This document shows, piece by piece, positions 18,946 through 27,792 of a stretch of DNA of 64,000 bases. Where the stretch lies: positions 1,736,001-1,800,000 of the forward strand of contig NZ_LT629766.1 of NCBI RefSeq assembly GCF_900105315.1, read 5' to 3'. The notes under the pieces were generated by a model that made no database searches, was not told where the DNA came from, and worked only from the letters and a program-made list of their open reading frames with translations. Position 1 is the first letter of the stretch; every line of letters begins with the position of its first letter. This DNA is from Brevibacterium siliguriense. GTDB lineage: Bacteria > Actinomycetota > Actinomycetes > Actinomycetales > Brevibacteriaceae. Made by a program: the position numbers and the translations under genes.

Positions 18946-20250
18946 TCACCCTCCGATTCCGATCATGGCGAAGATGGGGCCGATGGACTGTGTGGCCGTG
19001 TACCACGTGACCAGTGTTGCTGCGGTGCCGATGATGAGCAACCACTTCGGGTACGAGTCAGTGCGCAGCAGGCGGGGTCTGAACCAGCCGATGTACATGA
19101 AGATCGTCAGACCGATCGGCAGGATGAGGCCGTTGAAGCCGCCGACGAAGACGAGCAGGGTGGCAGGCGCCGTGCCGAGGACGAGGTAGACGACGAGTGA
19201 GATGACGATGAAGGCCACAGTCGCCAGTTGCAGCGGCCAACCGCCTTCGAGGCGCTTGGAAAACGCCGAGAGGAACGTCGCCGAAGTGTAGGCGGCGCCG
19301 ATGACAGAGCTCAGTGCCGCGGCCCAGAAGATGGCGCCGAAGATGCGCATTCCCGCATCGCCGAGGACGGAGGCGAAGGCCTGACCAGCCGGGTTGGCCA
19401 CACTCGAGTCGAGGTCGAGGGCGACGCCGGAGGCGACGACGCCGAGGATGGCGAGGAAGAGGACGTAGCGCATGACACCGGTGACGACGATGCCCGACAG
19501 CGCCGAGCGCATGACCGAACCGGCATTCTCCGGGCCGGTCTTGCCCGAGTCGAGGTAGCGGTGGGCGCCCGAGTAGGTGATGTAGCCGCCGACGGTGCCG
19601 CCGACGATCGTGGTCACGGTGGCGAAGTTGATGGTGTCGGGCGCGATCGACTGTCTGAGCGCCTCACCGACCGGCGGGTTCGAGACGATGGCGACGATGC
19701 AGGTGAGGATGATCATCCCGACGCCGAGGACGAGGACGACGGCGTCGACGACTTTTCCGGCGCGTTTGAACAGGAAGATGCCGATCGCGAGCACTCCGGT
19801 GAGCAGTCCGCCGAGCTTCGGGTCGATGCCGAGCAGAGCGTTGAGACCGAGCCCGCCGCCGGCGATATTGCCGATGTTGAAGGCCAGGCCGCCGACGACG
19901 ATGAGGATGGACAGCAGGATGCCCGATCCCGGTACCGCCGAGGAGGCCAGTTGGGCCGCGCGTTTGCCCGAGGAGGTCACCATCCGCCAGATATTGAGCT
20001 GGATGGCGATGTCGATGAGGATCGACGCGAAGATCGCGAAGGCGAAGGCCGCACCCATCTGCGCCGTGAACGTGGCGGTCTGGGTGATGAAGCCCGGACC
20101 GATCGCCGAGGTGGCCATGAGGAAGATGGCACCGATGATTGCGCTGCGGCTGATCTTGGAGCCGATCTCACTCGTGGCGTTGCCGAGCCCCGACGCGGTC
20201 GCGTCCGATGAGGCGGATTCCGGCGGTTGGGATTCCGGTGCGTGTGACAT
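18946..20250 (-). CDS. NRAMP-related transporter (YcsG-like) lacking the metal motifs
   Basis: A 434-residue protein with about 11 hydrophobic helices, related to NRAMP transporters. The canonical DPGN motif in helix 1 is absent; the equivalent reads IGPGFITQT. The MPH motif of helix 6 is replaced by a segment with [10 protein letters not shown]. Without those metal ligands it is unlikely to carry manganese or iron. Its place at the head of the 5-oxoprolinase operon, like ycsG in Bacillus, suggests uptake of 5-oxoproline or a related organic molecule (inference). It is the first gene of the operon, opposite the GntR gene. Confidence 0.85.
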   Translation of the reverse strand: MSHAPESQPPESASSDATASGLGNATSEIGSKISRSAIIGAIFLMATSAIGPGFITQTATFTAQMGAAFAFAIFASILIDIAIQLNIWRMVTSSGKRAAQLASSAVPGSGILLSILIVVGGLAFNIGNIAGGGLGLNALLGIDPKLGGLLTGVLAIGIFLFKRAGKVVDAVVLVLGVGMIILTCIVAIVSNPPVGEALRQSIAPDTINFATVTTIVGGTVGGYITYSGAHRYLDSGKTGPENAGSVMRSALSGIVVTGVMRYVLFLAILGVVASGVALDLDSSVANPAGQAFASVLGDAGMRIFGAIFWAAALSSVIGAAYTSATFLSAFSKRLEGGWPLQLATVAFIVISLVVYLVLGTAPATLLVFVGGFNGLILPIGLTIFMYIGWFRPRLLRTDSYPKWLLIIGTAATLVTWYTATQSIGPIFAMIGIGG

Positions 20251-20361
20251 GGGAGTCTCCGACTGTCTGGATGGTCAGTGGTTCCTTCGCGAGTGCCGAT
20301 GGGTGAGGACAGCGATGTCTGTGTCCTGGCACACGTGAAGTGGTAAACAATCTAGCACTCA

Positions 20362-20372
20362 TTGTTGAACAA
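20362..20372. promoter_or_regulatory. GntR (FadR-type) operator
   Basis: TTGTTGAACAA matches the FadR-class consensus TNGTNNNACNA exactly and is a palindrome with 5-bp arms. It lies between the divergent transporter operon and the gntR gene, so the regulator probably controls both. Confidence 0.65.
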
Positions 20373-20456
20373 AGATAGACGGGGGTCACATTTTCCTTCG
20401 GCGGATTGTGGACGGACGGATGGGAGTCCGGCGTTTCGGTTCAGTAGGATGGAGAG

Positions 20457-21094
20457 GTGAATCACGATTCGTCCCTGGTCAACAGGCTCACTGACCGACT
20501 CATCGCCGGAGAGCTGCGCCCCGGTGAACGGCTGTCCGAAACCGCGCTGGCGAAGGAATTCGATGTCTCGCGCAATACTCTGCGCGAGGCCTTTCGGGTC
20601 CTCGGGAGCAGGGCTTGGTCACCCACATCCCGCACCGAGGCGTCTCTGTGGCGTCACCGAGCACGGCCGATGTCGTCGACATCTACCGGGTGCGTCATCA
20701 TGTCGAGTGCTCGGTGCTCGAACACGCACCACGCAATCATCCGAACGCAGTCCGGATGGAGGCGGCCGTCGATGCAGCCGAGAAGTTCGCGGCTGAGGAG
20801 AACTGGCTGGAGGTCGGAACGGCGAATATGGAGTTCCACAACGCCGTCGTCTCGCTCTCGGACAGCAGGCGGCTGATGCAGTCGTTCTCCAATGTGCTCG
20901 CCGAGCTGCGACTGGCATTCCTTAAAGTCGAGGTCCTCGATTTCCTCCATGCGCCGTTCATCGGCCGCAACCAGGAGGTCATCGAGATCTACCGTACGGA
21001 CGGTCCGGCGGCCGCGGCGACGCTCCTCGGCGCCTACCTCGGAGATTCCGAACGCCAGGTGCTCGGCGCCTACGCCCGCGCCGGCCAGGACTGA
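20457..21094 (+). pseudogene. GntR-family (FadR-type) regulator, frameshifted
   Basis: Repaired length about 213 residues. The winged helix (LRPGERLSETALAKEFDVSRN) is in the first frame. The rest, from GLVTHIPHRGVSVA through the FCD effector domain, is in another. Adding one G to the GGG run at 20604-20606 restores the family sequence LGEQGLVTHIPHRGV. The start is GTG 20457 with AGGA seven bases upstream. It is either truncated after the DNA-binding domain or affected by a sequencing slip. By position it is the counterpart of Bacillus kipR, although that protein is IclR type. Confidence 0.75.
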
Positions 21095-21181
21095 GCGGTG
21101 CAGCCTGAGCCGGGCCCGGAACCGAATCCGCTGGCAGCCCACTTCGAGTCGGACGGTGCCTGCGAAGGGGCAACCTGACGA

Positions 21182-21233
21182 ATTGGTACACCCTGTTCTG
21201 GATAGCACATGGAGGAACCTGATCACCTCAGAG
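21182..21233 (-). repeat. Intergenic repeat, copy B
   Basis: Reverse-strand partner of copy A (6107-6158): 38 of 52 positions agree without gaps, with conserved ends around GATCAGGTTCCTC and CAGGGTGTACCAA. In this copy CACCCTG just outside the left end pairs with CAGGGTG at the right, a different stem from copy A. It lies between the gntR gene and tRNA-Lys. The rest of 21095-21319 holds nothing I recognise. Confidence 0.6.
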
Positions 21234-21319
21234 CAGGGTGAGCCGAAACGGTGGGCTGGGAGGGGTGAACGCGAAAGAACCGCTTCCGACCGAAGTCAGA
21301 AGCGGTTCTCTCTGTGCTG

Positions 21320-21392
<73 letters not shown>

Positions 21393-21485
21393 TTGCCGCA
21401 CACGCTGTGCAACGAGAATTAATATTACTCAGGTGTTCGGCGATCATGCAAACCGAGATCGGCCCATATTCGTTTTTGTGATGAA

Positions 21486-21554
21486 GGTCGCAAGCCCCAG
21501 GTCAGACTCCCTGTCTCAGCGGACCTTGCGACCCGGAACCCACTGATTAAGAGT
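21486..21554. repeat. Displaced tRNA-Lys fragment with adjoining inverted repeat
   Basis: Bases 21531-21554 repeat 24 bases of tRNA-Lys (21339-21362) exactly, covering the anticodon arm to the T-arm. Beside it GGTCGCAAG (21486-21494) and CTTGCGACC (21525-21533) form a 9-bp inverted repeat with a 30-base spacer. No tRNA can fold here. It may be a footprint of site-specific recombination at the tRNA or of a partial duplication. Otherwise 21393-21596 is empty. Confidence 0.6.
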
Positions 21555-21596
21555 TCAGCCAGCTCGCCGATCCAGTCCTCGACGCCGGGCAGGAAC

Positions 21597-21890
21597 TCAC
21601 AGATACATTCCGGAACTCGACTGTTCGGCCGGTTCGGAGATCGCGTGGACGTCGCGCTCACGCAGCAGCACATACGCGCGCCCCTCGAGCTCCACCTCGG
21701 CGAGTTCCTCGGGATCGTAGAGAACGGTATCGCCGAGGTTGGCCTGCCGTACATGCGGACCCGCCGCTACGACCTTGCCCCATACGAGGCGTCTGCCCAT
21801 GCTGGCGGTGGCGGGAATGACGATGCCCGCCGAGGATTTGCGTTCCCCGGCTTCCGCGCTGGATTCGAGCAGGATCCGGTCATGGAGCAT
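21597..21890 (-). CDS. GroES-like (Cpn10-domain) protein
   Basis: A 97-residue Cpn10-fold protein. It has LHDRILL at the start, SAGIVIP, WGKVVAAGPHV, LGDTVLYDP and a final LLRERDVHAI, matching GroES topology, but the mobile loop is unusual (ATASMGRR). No GroEL gene is near. Such genes sit beside DUF3618 genes in Actinobacteria, so this is likely a specialised paralogue, not the main co-chaperonin. The start is taken at ATG 21890; a GTG at 21917 overlapping the previous gene is possible. Confidence 0.75.
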   Translation of the reverse strand: MLHDRILLESSAEAGERKSSAGIVIPATASMGRRLVWGKVVAAGPHVRQANLGDTVLYDPEELAEVELEGRAYVLLRERDVHAISEPAEQSSSGMYL

Positions 21891-21909
21891 CCGGATCGGA
21901 AGTGCGGCA

Positions 21910-22194
21910 TCAGCCACGCTTGCGACCGGAGAGTCCGACGACGAGGGCGGCCACACCGAGGACGGCACCTGCGCCGAGCGCGATGATCTCGGGTTTGGGA
22001 GAGCCGTCTTCCTCGACGACCTGGGACTTCGCCTTGTTGACGGCGCGAGTCGCCAGCACCTTCGGGTGGATGCGGCCGACGAGTTCGTCGATGTTCTCGG
22101 CGATGCGCTCCTCGCGCAGGCGGATCGACTCCGCGAGCTGTGCGGTTGTCGCCTGGTCGACGGTCACATCTGAGGTGTAGACGTTGTCAGTCAT
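21910..22194 (-). CDS. DUF3618 protein
   Basis: A 94-residue protein with the DUF3618 pattern: a helical RLREERIAENIDELVGRIHP segment, then a C-terminal membrane helix ([19 protein letters not shown]) and a basic end. ATG 22194 has GGAGGA about eight bases upstream. Function unknown. It lies 19 bases upstream of the GroES-like gene in the same direction. Confidence 0.8.
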   Translation of the reverse strand: MTDNVYTSDVTVDQATTAQLAESIRLREERIAENIDELVGRIHPKVLATRAVNKAKSQVVEEDGSPKPEIIALGAGAVLGVAALVVGLSGRKRG

Positions 22195-22290
22195 CGGGTC
22201 GAGTCCTCCCGGTCGAGAATGCTTTGCTGCGTCTGTGACCTTGTGTCACAGTGCTTCGCTGTCCAGCTTAGCGGCTGGGCATTGCGAGTG

Positions 22291-22912
22291 TCAGATATCG
22301 GGCGCGGTTCGACGGAATCTTACGATCTCGACGTTCGCGTCTGCCGGCATGGTCGGGTAATGGCCGCGGAGATTGGCGATATATCGGTCGAGTCCACTTG
22401 GGCGGGTGAGGTCGAGATCCTCGGACTCAAGTTCGTCGAGTCGTTTCACCATCACCGAGGTGACTTCCACGGGGAGGCGGTCATGCTCGGTGTTTTCGAA
22501 GTACGCCAGAGCCGGACCCGTGCGGTGGCTTTCGTTCCACCGCACCGTCAGCGTCTTCGTCCCGTCGACGACCGCGTCGAAGTAGCGAGCGTGGAGCCTC
22601 AGCAGTCGTGTGGGTGCAGAATCCGGATGTCGGTAGGAGTGGGGGAGCAGCGCGGGAATCGGGGCAATCGACGGCTTGCCCGTGGTGCTGTCGGGAACGA
22701 TGACGAGCGCATCGGGATGGAGATCGAGGATGACCTGACAGCAGCGTCCGCACGGAGTCAGCACTCCGCGGCCCTGGTCGCCGACCGCGACGATCGTGAC
22801 CAGTGGGCCGGCATTCGCGGCCGCGGCGACGGTGTGGTTCTCATCGGCGCCGAGACCGCGCGAGCTCCTCGGCGGCGGCGATCACGCGCAGCTCGGAGTC
22901 GAAGAGGTCCAT
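22291..22912 (-). pseudogene. Cytidine-deaminase-like/ASCH fusion, frameshifted and internally deleted
   Basis: The N-terminal piece (ATG 22912, MDLFDSELRVIAAAEELA) and the following DENHTVAAAA are in different frames; the shift is near 22845-22855. After HTVAAAA the sequence jumps to GPLVTIVAVGDQG and the zinc motif PCGRCCQ. About 35 residues that should hold the (H/C)AE zinc-catalytic motif are missing. The C-terminal ASCH domain (from RLHARYFDAVVDGTKTLTVRW) looks whole. The deaminase part cannot be active. The ASCH half could still be made from an internal start. Confidence 0.65.
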
Positions 22913-22918
22913 TCGACC

Positions 22919-24568
22919 TCAGTCCTGTTTTCCGCGGCGTCCCATGAGGTAGATGATAAACCCGACCGCAGCCATTCCGGAGGCGGCGAGGACGAAGATG
23001 GGCCAGGAGCTGACGATCGTGGAGATGATGGATTCGCCGAACGAGGTCGCCGGATTCTGATTGGCCCGCGGGGAAGGCTTGTCGCCGCCAGTGATGAGAT
23101 CTGTGTCGTCTTTGGGGGTCTGCTCGTCAGGGTTGCGAGGCACCGGGTCCGAATAGTCAGGGCGTTCGCCGTTCTCCTCATCGTCGGGCAGCCATTCGTC
23201 ACCTGCGGTGCCGGGAATGGTCTCGCATTCGTCGTCGGGGGAGCCATTGCCGGTCGACGGATCAGGAATGGTGCCGTCGGCGTCGGAAGTGCCGACCGAT
23301 GTGCCGGAACCGTCAGAGTCCTTCTCATCGTCCTTGCCGGAATCCGAGTCGGAGCCCGAGCTGTCGGAATCGCTGCTGCGAGAGCCGTCGGAGCCTGAAC
23401 CGGTGTCAGCGTCGGAATCCTTGCCGTCGGAGTCCTTGTCCCCCGAAGTATTTGCGCGGTCCTTCGACCCCGAATCCGAAGAGGTGCCGCCATCGGTCGA
23501 GTTGGAGCTGTCGTCAGAAGTATCGCTGTCCGAGGACGACCCGTCAGCGCTGGAACCGCTGGCCTCGCTGTCGCTCGTGGAGCCGTCAGCGGTCGTGACG
23601 CCGTCCGAGGTGCCAGATTTGTCACCGTCGCTGTCAGTGCTGGTGTCGCTGGTGGAGCCGTCGGATGAGGTGGACCCGTCCGCCGCTGCATTGGGATCGC
23701 TATCTGTCGTCCCGCCGTCGGCGCCAGCCTCTGAACCAGCTGAAGCGGTGCCGTCCGGGTCGGAGGAAGCCCCGGCCCCGTCATCATTTTCTGAGTACTG
23801 TTCACCTTTGGCGACGATCTGTCCATTGTCGACCTTGAACGTCCACTTGGGGTAGGGGCCGTCAGTCCCGAAACCCTTGAACTTCATCGCCTTGTCTTCG
23901 CCTGCCGCCCGGATCTTGCCGTCAGAGCCGAACTCGAATCGAGTAGGCGCGTCGGCCTGCGTGGTTGCCTCAGCCACGGATCGGCCGCTGTCGTCAGTGT
24001 CCGAATCGTTGCTGGCTGAGCCTGCGGTATTGTCACCCGATGCGTCTTGGGCGGGGATTCGGACCATGCCGCGATCCGTCGGCCCGTCGAACTCCACATT
24101 CTCCCAGCTCTTCGGCAAGCTTCCGGGCTTGTCATTGTTGGGCGCGACTGAAAGCTCCTGTGTGTCAGGGTCCCAGGTCGCTTTCAGATCATTCTCGATC
24201 TCGCAGGGTTGATCGCTTCCGGGAAGCGAAGGCCCTTGCTCCGATTCCGCGCAAGCACCATCTTCTTCAGGGTCCGGATCAGTGCTGCCGTCGGCTCCAG
24301 CCTCGACTTCGGTCACGCCGTCGTCACCGCTGTTCGTATCCGCCTCGGCGCCGTCCGAGCCGTCCGCTGTCGAATCAGCGTTATCGCCGGAGGCGGCATC
24401 GGCCCCCGCTGAAGCCTCGGCGTCGGCGTTCGAACTGGCTTCGGCCGTGGGAGTGGGGCTCGGCTGGGCGATTGCAGGAGTGAACGTCGCCGAGATCGGT
24501 AGTGCTGCCAGGGCAAGCGCGGCGCCGATTGCGGCGGCTCTGCGGCTGAACCTGTGTGAGACTGGCAC
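22919..24568 (-). CDS. Secreted Ser/Asp-rich surface protein with C-terminal membrane anchor
   Basis: 549 residues from GTG 24568 (AAGGA five bases upstream). It has a signal peptide of about 35 residues ending in PAIAQ. A compact region (residues about 100-160 and 205-260) contains tryptophans and cysteines (ACAESEQGPSLPG, DQPCEIEND; KGFGTDGPYPKWTFKVDNG). Then comes a very long Ser/Asp/Gly stalk (about 265-440) and a C-terminal helix (SIISTIVSSWPIFVLAASGMA) with a basic tail. There is no LPXTG motif. It looks like a stalked cell-surface protein. The family is unknown to me; the neighbour at 24759-26441 may be its partner. Confidence 0.75.
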   Translation of the reverse strand: MPVSHRFSRRAAAIGAALALAALPISATFTPAIAQPSPTPTAEASSNADAEASAGADAASGDNADSTADGSDGAEADTNSGDDGVTEVEAGADGSTDPDPEEDGACAESEQGPSLPGSDQPCEIENDLKATWDPDTQELSVAPNNDKPGSLPKSWENVEFDGPTDRGMVRIPAQDASGDNTAGSASNDSDTDDSGRSVAEATTQADAPTRFEFGSDGKIRAAGEDKAMKFKGFGTDGPYPKWTFKVDNGQIVAKGEQYSENDDGAGASSDPDGTASAGSEAGADGGTTDSDPNAAADGSTSSDGSTSDTSTDSDGDKSGTSDGVTTADGSTSDSEASGSSADGSSSDSDTSDDSSNSTDGGTSSDSGSKDRANTSGDKDSDGKDSDADTGSGSDGSRSSDSDSSGSDSDSGKDDEKDSDGSGTSVGTSDADGTIPDPSTGNGSPDDECETIPGTAGDEWLPDDEENGERPDYSDPVPRNPDEQTPKDDTDLITGGDKPSPRANQNPATSFGESIISTIVSSWPIFVLAASGMAAVGFIIYLMGRRGKQD

Positions 24569-24758
24569 TACGTTCCTTCGCGGTGGGGATTCCGACTTCG
24601 TTGGGTCAAGGGGACATGACGTTCAGACACATCGGGCACTATCTTAATGTCTCGACCAGATGTGTTAAAGCCGTTGGCGTGTTTCGCTGTGGCGCGGCAT
24701 CCATGACAGGTCGGCCATCCGGAATCGACGATCAGTGACCAGCGACCCTTGCAGGGAA

Positions 24759-26441
24759 CTAGCGATCCTGCGTTTCGGATTTCTTCGGATAGGCCCGAAC
24801 GGTCGAGTCATCGCCGAGCACTAGGGCTTTCTTGCCCTTGTCGACGACGGCCAGCAGATCGGTACCCGTTTTGAACGCGTGTTTTCCGGCGAGCAGGCAC
24901 GAGGTGTTCGTGTCCATCGTGCAGGGGACGATGGATCCGCGTGGTTCGGAGAGATGGATGTCACGGCTGGAGACATCCATGAGCAGCAGGCCTGACTCCA
25001 GGTCGAAGAGATAGGGGCCGATGTAGGCGCGTTCTCCGGCCTGCCCACGCACCCAGGACTTCTCGCCGACGATGTCGGTCGTCGTGGTCACGGTCGAGAG
25101 GATCGACCCGTCCTCGAGGGAGTGGACAACGAGCTGGATCCTGTGGCCAGAGTTCGTCGAAGCGCCCTGTTCGCCCCACAACGTGATCGCCTTGCCGTGG
25201 CCGGCCGAGATCCAGTCGATGATCTTCAGCTCGTCACCGGGGCTTTCGAGCTTGACGCTGCGCTCGTTGCCGGTCTTGATGTTCTGCGCCTTGACCGGGC
25301 CGTTCCAGTCCGAACTGTAAAGCTCATCCTGGTCGATGGCCATCGGCGTCGAACCGGCTTGCGGAGTGGGCACGTTTTCCAGGCCATCGGCGCCGAAGGT
25401 CGAGAGTTTGTTGCCCGATTTGATGAGCACGCTCGTGCCGGCGGAGGTGATGCGTGCCTTCTCCGGCAGCTGGTAGCTCTTCGGCTTCGATTCTCCGTCG
25501 AAGAGCGCCTCGGCTGTATTGCCCGACTGCCACAGGAGGGCCGGACGCCCGTCGATGACGGTGTCGACGGCAAAGGTCGGGGATTCGTCGATCTTGGTCT
25601 TGTACCGAGACTTGCCGGTGTCCGCGTCGAGGACTTCGAGACGATTGTCGTTGACCAGCAGGATTCCGCGATCGGACGCCGTCACCGAGGCGCGCTTGGG
25701 CACCTCGGCTTCCCACACGGGGGAATTGTCGTAGCTGGGCACAACATCTTCGGTCTTGTCGACGGAGAGTTCGGAAGCGGGGTTGACCTGCTGTTCCGAT
25801 CCGATCGTCTGCGGGGTGTCAGGGGAGTCGACGGGCACGATGTTGGGAACGACGAATGCGCCGATCATGAGGATCGCCAGACCGATGAGTACGAGCCCGG
25901 GAACGGTGATCTTCTTCAGTCGCTGTGGACGGTTGCGAGCCGACCGTTTGCGCACCGGTGTCTTCTTCACCGTCGGGGCGGTCGGGGCGGCCGGCCCGGA
26001 GAACGGTGTGCCCATCGGGTAGCTGTCACCATTCGAACCAGTTGAATCGTCTTCGGCGACGAAGCCGTTCTGCCCTGCTGTGGACTGCCCGCCTGCGGAC
26101 AAGCCGTTCGTACTCTGGTCGGCATGCTCCGAATGTTCGGCCGCACCGTTCGTCGAAGAAGCCGAGCCATCCGCGGACGAAGCGGTCGACGGTTCGTCCG
26201 GAGTCGCCTCGGTGGCGGTGTCCTGCTTGGGGACGGCCCCGACCTTGCCGTTCTCGTCGATGCCGATCTGGGTGGTCTTCGTGCCGTCGTCGATGGTGAC
26301 GGTCAGGGGAGTCGCGGTCTCCTTGGCGTAGTCGCCGAGGTAAGAGATGGCCTGCCCGGTGTCCGAATAGCGACTCGTCGCCCCGTTGAGGGTGGTGTAG
26401 GTGAACCCGTCGTCTGAGACGGAGATCAACGCACGAGGCAT
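24759..26441 (-). CDS. Single-pass membrane protein with extracellular propeller-like domain
   Basis: 560 residues. Residues 1-68 form a small beta-rich cytoplasmic domain (MPRALISVSDDGFTYTTLNG). A disordered Ser/Gly/Asp linker follows, then a basic cluster (159-177) and one membrane helix (180-202). The C-terminal 355 residues are outside and show repeated strands such as LEVLDADTGKSRYKT and VVHSLEDGSILST, like a PQQ-type beta-propeller. Two cysteines (PCTMDTNTSC) may form a disulfide. No known family is assigned. It lies upstream of the Ser/Asp-rich gene on the same strand, 190 bases apart. Confidence 0.7.
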   Translation of the reverse strand: MPRALISVSDDGFTYTTLNGATSRYSDTGQAISYLGDYAKETATPLTVTIDDGTKTTQIGIDENGKVGAVPKQDTATEATPDEPSTASSADGSASSTNGAAEHSEHADQSTNGLSAGGQSTAGQNGFVAEDDSTGSNGDSYPMGTPFSGPAAPTAPTVKKTPVRKRSARNRPQRLKKITVPGLVLIGLAILMIGAFVVPNIVPVDSPDTPQTIGSEQQVNPASELSVDKTEDVVPSYDNSPVWEAEVPKRASVTASDRGILLVNDNRLEVLDADTGKSRYKTKIDESPTFAVDTVIDGRPALLWQSGNTAEALFDGESKPKSYQLPEKARITSAGTSVLIKSGNKLSTFGADGLENVPTPQAGSTPMAIDQDELYSSDWNGPVKAQNIKTGNERSVKLESPGDELKIIDWISAGHGKAITLWGEQGASTNSGHRIQLVVHSLEDGSILSTVTTTTDIVGEKSWVRGQAGERAYIGPYLFDLESGLLLMDVSSRDIHLSEPRGSIVPCTMDTNTSCLLAGKHAFKTGTDLLAVVDKGKKALVLGDDSTVRAYPKKSETQDR

Positions 26442-26600
26442 GTACAGGGTTCCTTGAAGATTATCGAGGACAGGGCCGAGTCAATACTAATGAATGCGGC
26501 GGGGTGCTCCTACCAGTTTTCCGAAACCGTTATAGATCGCTACTGAATCGTTGCACGTGATGAGATCTGCGTCTCATCGGGGCTCAGGGGCGGTTCTGGT

Positions 26601-26629
26601 TTGCCCGGGTCAAGCGGTGCGGTTAAGAT
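26601..26629 (+). promoter_or_regulatory. Promoter of tRNA-His
   Basis: TTGCCC at 26601-26606 and TAAGAT at 26624-26629 are separated by 17 bases, a good primary-sigma promoter, 38 bases before the tRNA. A small hairpin (CTGCGCC/GGCGCAG, 26642-26659) lies in the leader. The rest of the gap 26442-26666 holds nothing further that I can support. Confidence 0.65.
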
Positions 26630-26666
26630 GTATCTTGCTGTCTGCGCCTCAAGGCGCAGCGCATGT

Positions 26667-26740
26667 GGTGGGTATAGCTCAGCTGGTAGAGCGCCGCGTT
26701 GTGGTCGCGGATGTCGCGGGTTCAAGTCCCGTTACTCACC
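26667..26740 (+). tRNA. tRNA-His (anticodon GUG)
   Basis: Cloverleaf with the extra 5' G (26667) opposite discriminator C73, specific to histidine. The acceptor GTGGGTA pairs with TACTCAC; the anticodon loop TTGTGGT contains GTG; the T-arm is GCGGGTTCAAGTCCCGT. CCA is not encoded. Confidence 0.96.
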
Positions 26741-26747
26741 CCGATCG

Positions 26748-26787
26748 AGAAGCCCCGTGATCCGTGCGAACGGATCACGGGGCTTCT
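26748..26787 (+). terminator. Terminator of tRNA-His
   Basis: Arms 26748-26765 and 26770-26787 pair perfectly over 18 bp with a GCGA tetraloop; the stem starts eight bases past the tRNA. TTCTGTC follows. Confidence 0.85.
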
Positions 26788-26874
26788 GTCATTCCCGCGG
26801 CCCGCCCACTGTGTGCCTAGCCCCGATCGTCGACGGTCGCAGTCGCTCCAGCCTCGATCGCCGATAATGGGGCC

Positions 26875-27720
26875 ATGACCTTCGACTGCTCCCTGACGGT
26901 CGTCGGCAGCATCAATGCCGACATCACCGCCACCATCTCCCGACTCCCTGCCGCCGGTGAGACCGTGGGAGGCGGCCGGCTCAGCAGATCGCCCGGCGGA
27001 AAGGGCGCGAACCAAGCGGCAGCGGCGGCCCGCCTCGGTGCCCGCACCCGCATGATCGGTGCGATCGGGCCTGACTCCGACGGCCAGGCGATGCTCCATG
27101 CCCTCCGCACCGCCGGAGTCCGGACCGATGACATCGCCGAGGCGACCGCCGAGACCGGGACCGCGCTCATCATGGTCGACGCCGCCGGTGAGAACCAGAT
27201 CGCTGTGTGTGAAGGTGCGAATGCCGAGGTCAGCCTCGCCGGAATCGAGTTCGGAGCCGACGAGGCCGTGCTCACCCAACTCGAGATCTCCCTCGATCTC
27301 ATCGTCGAACTCGCCGACCGTGTGCCCGGATTCCTCGCGGTCAATGCGGCTCCCGCTCTTCCACTGCCCGCCGAGGTGGTCGATCGTGCCGATCTCATCA
27401 TCGTCAACGAATTCGAGTACTCCCAGCTGCCGCAGCTGAGGACCGCGAAGCTCGTGGCCGTCACCTTTGGAGCGAAAGGATCGGCACTGCTGCAGAAGGG
27501 CGAACAGATCGCCTTCGCCGAGGCGGTGCCAGCGACCCCCGTGAGCACCGTCGGTGCCGGAGACGCCTACTGCGCGGCCCTGACCATCGGTCTGATCAGC
27601 GGACTCGGACCGGAACGCGCACTGCGGGCGGCCAACGCCGTGGGCGCAGCGGCCGTGGAAGTCGCATTCGCGCAACCGGAGTTCGATCGGCTTGAGAACT
27701 ATCTGTCGACCCTCGACTGA
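26875..27720 (+). CDS. rbsK: PfkB-family sugar kinase, ribokinase-like
   Basis: A 281-residue PfkB kinase. The N-terminal VVGSINADI and GGKGANQA (residues 41-48) are the ribokinase substrate signature. The anion-hole motif GAGD (227-230) carries catalytic Asp230. Ribose is the likely substrate; other nucleosides or pentoses are possible. It stands 73 bases before a DHDPS-like gene on the same strand. No ribose transporter is in view. Confidence 0.85.
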   Translation: MTFDCSLTVVGSINADITATISRLPAAGETVGGGRLSRSPGGKGANQAAAAARLGARTRMIGAIGPDSDGQAMLHALRTAGVRTDDIAEATAETGTALIMVDAAGENQIAVCEGANAEVSLAGIEFGADEAVLTQLEISLDLIVELADRVPGFLAVNAAPALPLPAEVVDRADLIIVNEFEYSQLPQLRTAKLVAVTFGAKGSALLQKGEQIAFAEAVPATPVSTVGAGDAYCAALTIGLISGLGPERALRAANAVGAAAVEVAFAQPEFDRLENYLSTLD

Positions 27721-27792
27721 CCTGTCAGACTGAGCATAGGCGGACCCATCCACTGCAACCACCCGAGATCCGCCGCCACCTGAGGAGGATCA

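Noticed and set aside
21597..21890. Main GroES co-chaperonin of a groESL operon.
   Set aside because: No groEL follows, the mobile loop is atypical, and the neighbour is a DUF3618 gene.
23200..23760. Repetitive stretch that could be taken for a tandem repeat or CRISPR-like array.
   Set aside because: It is the low-complexity Ser/Asp/Gly coding region of the surface protein; units are irregular and in frame, with no fixed spacers.
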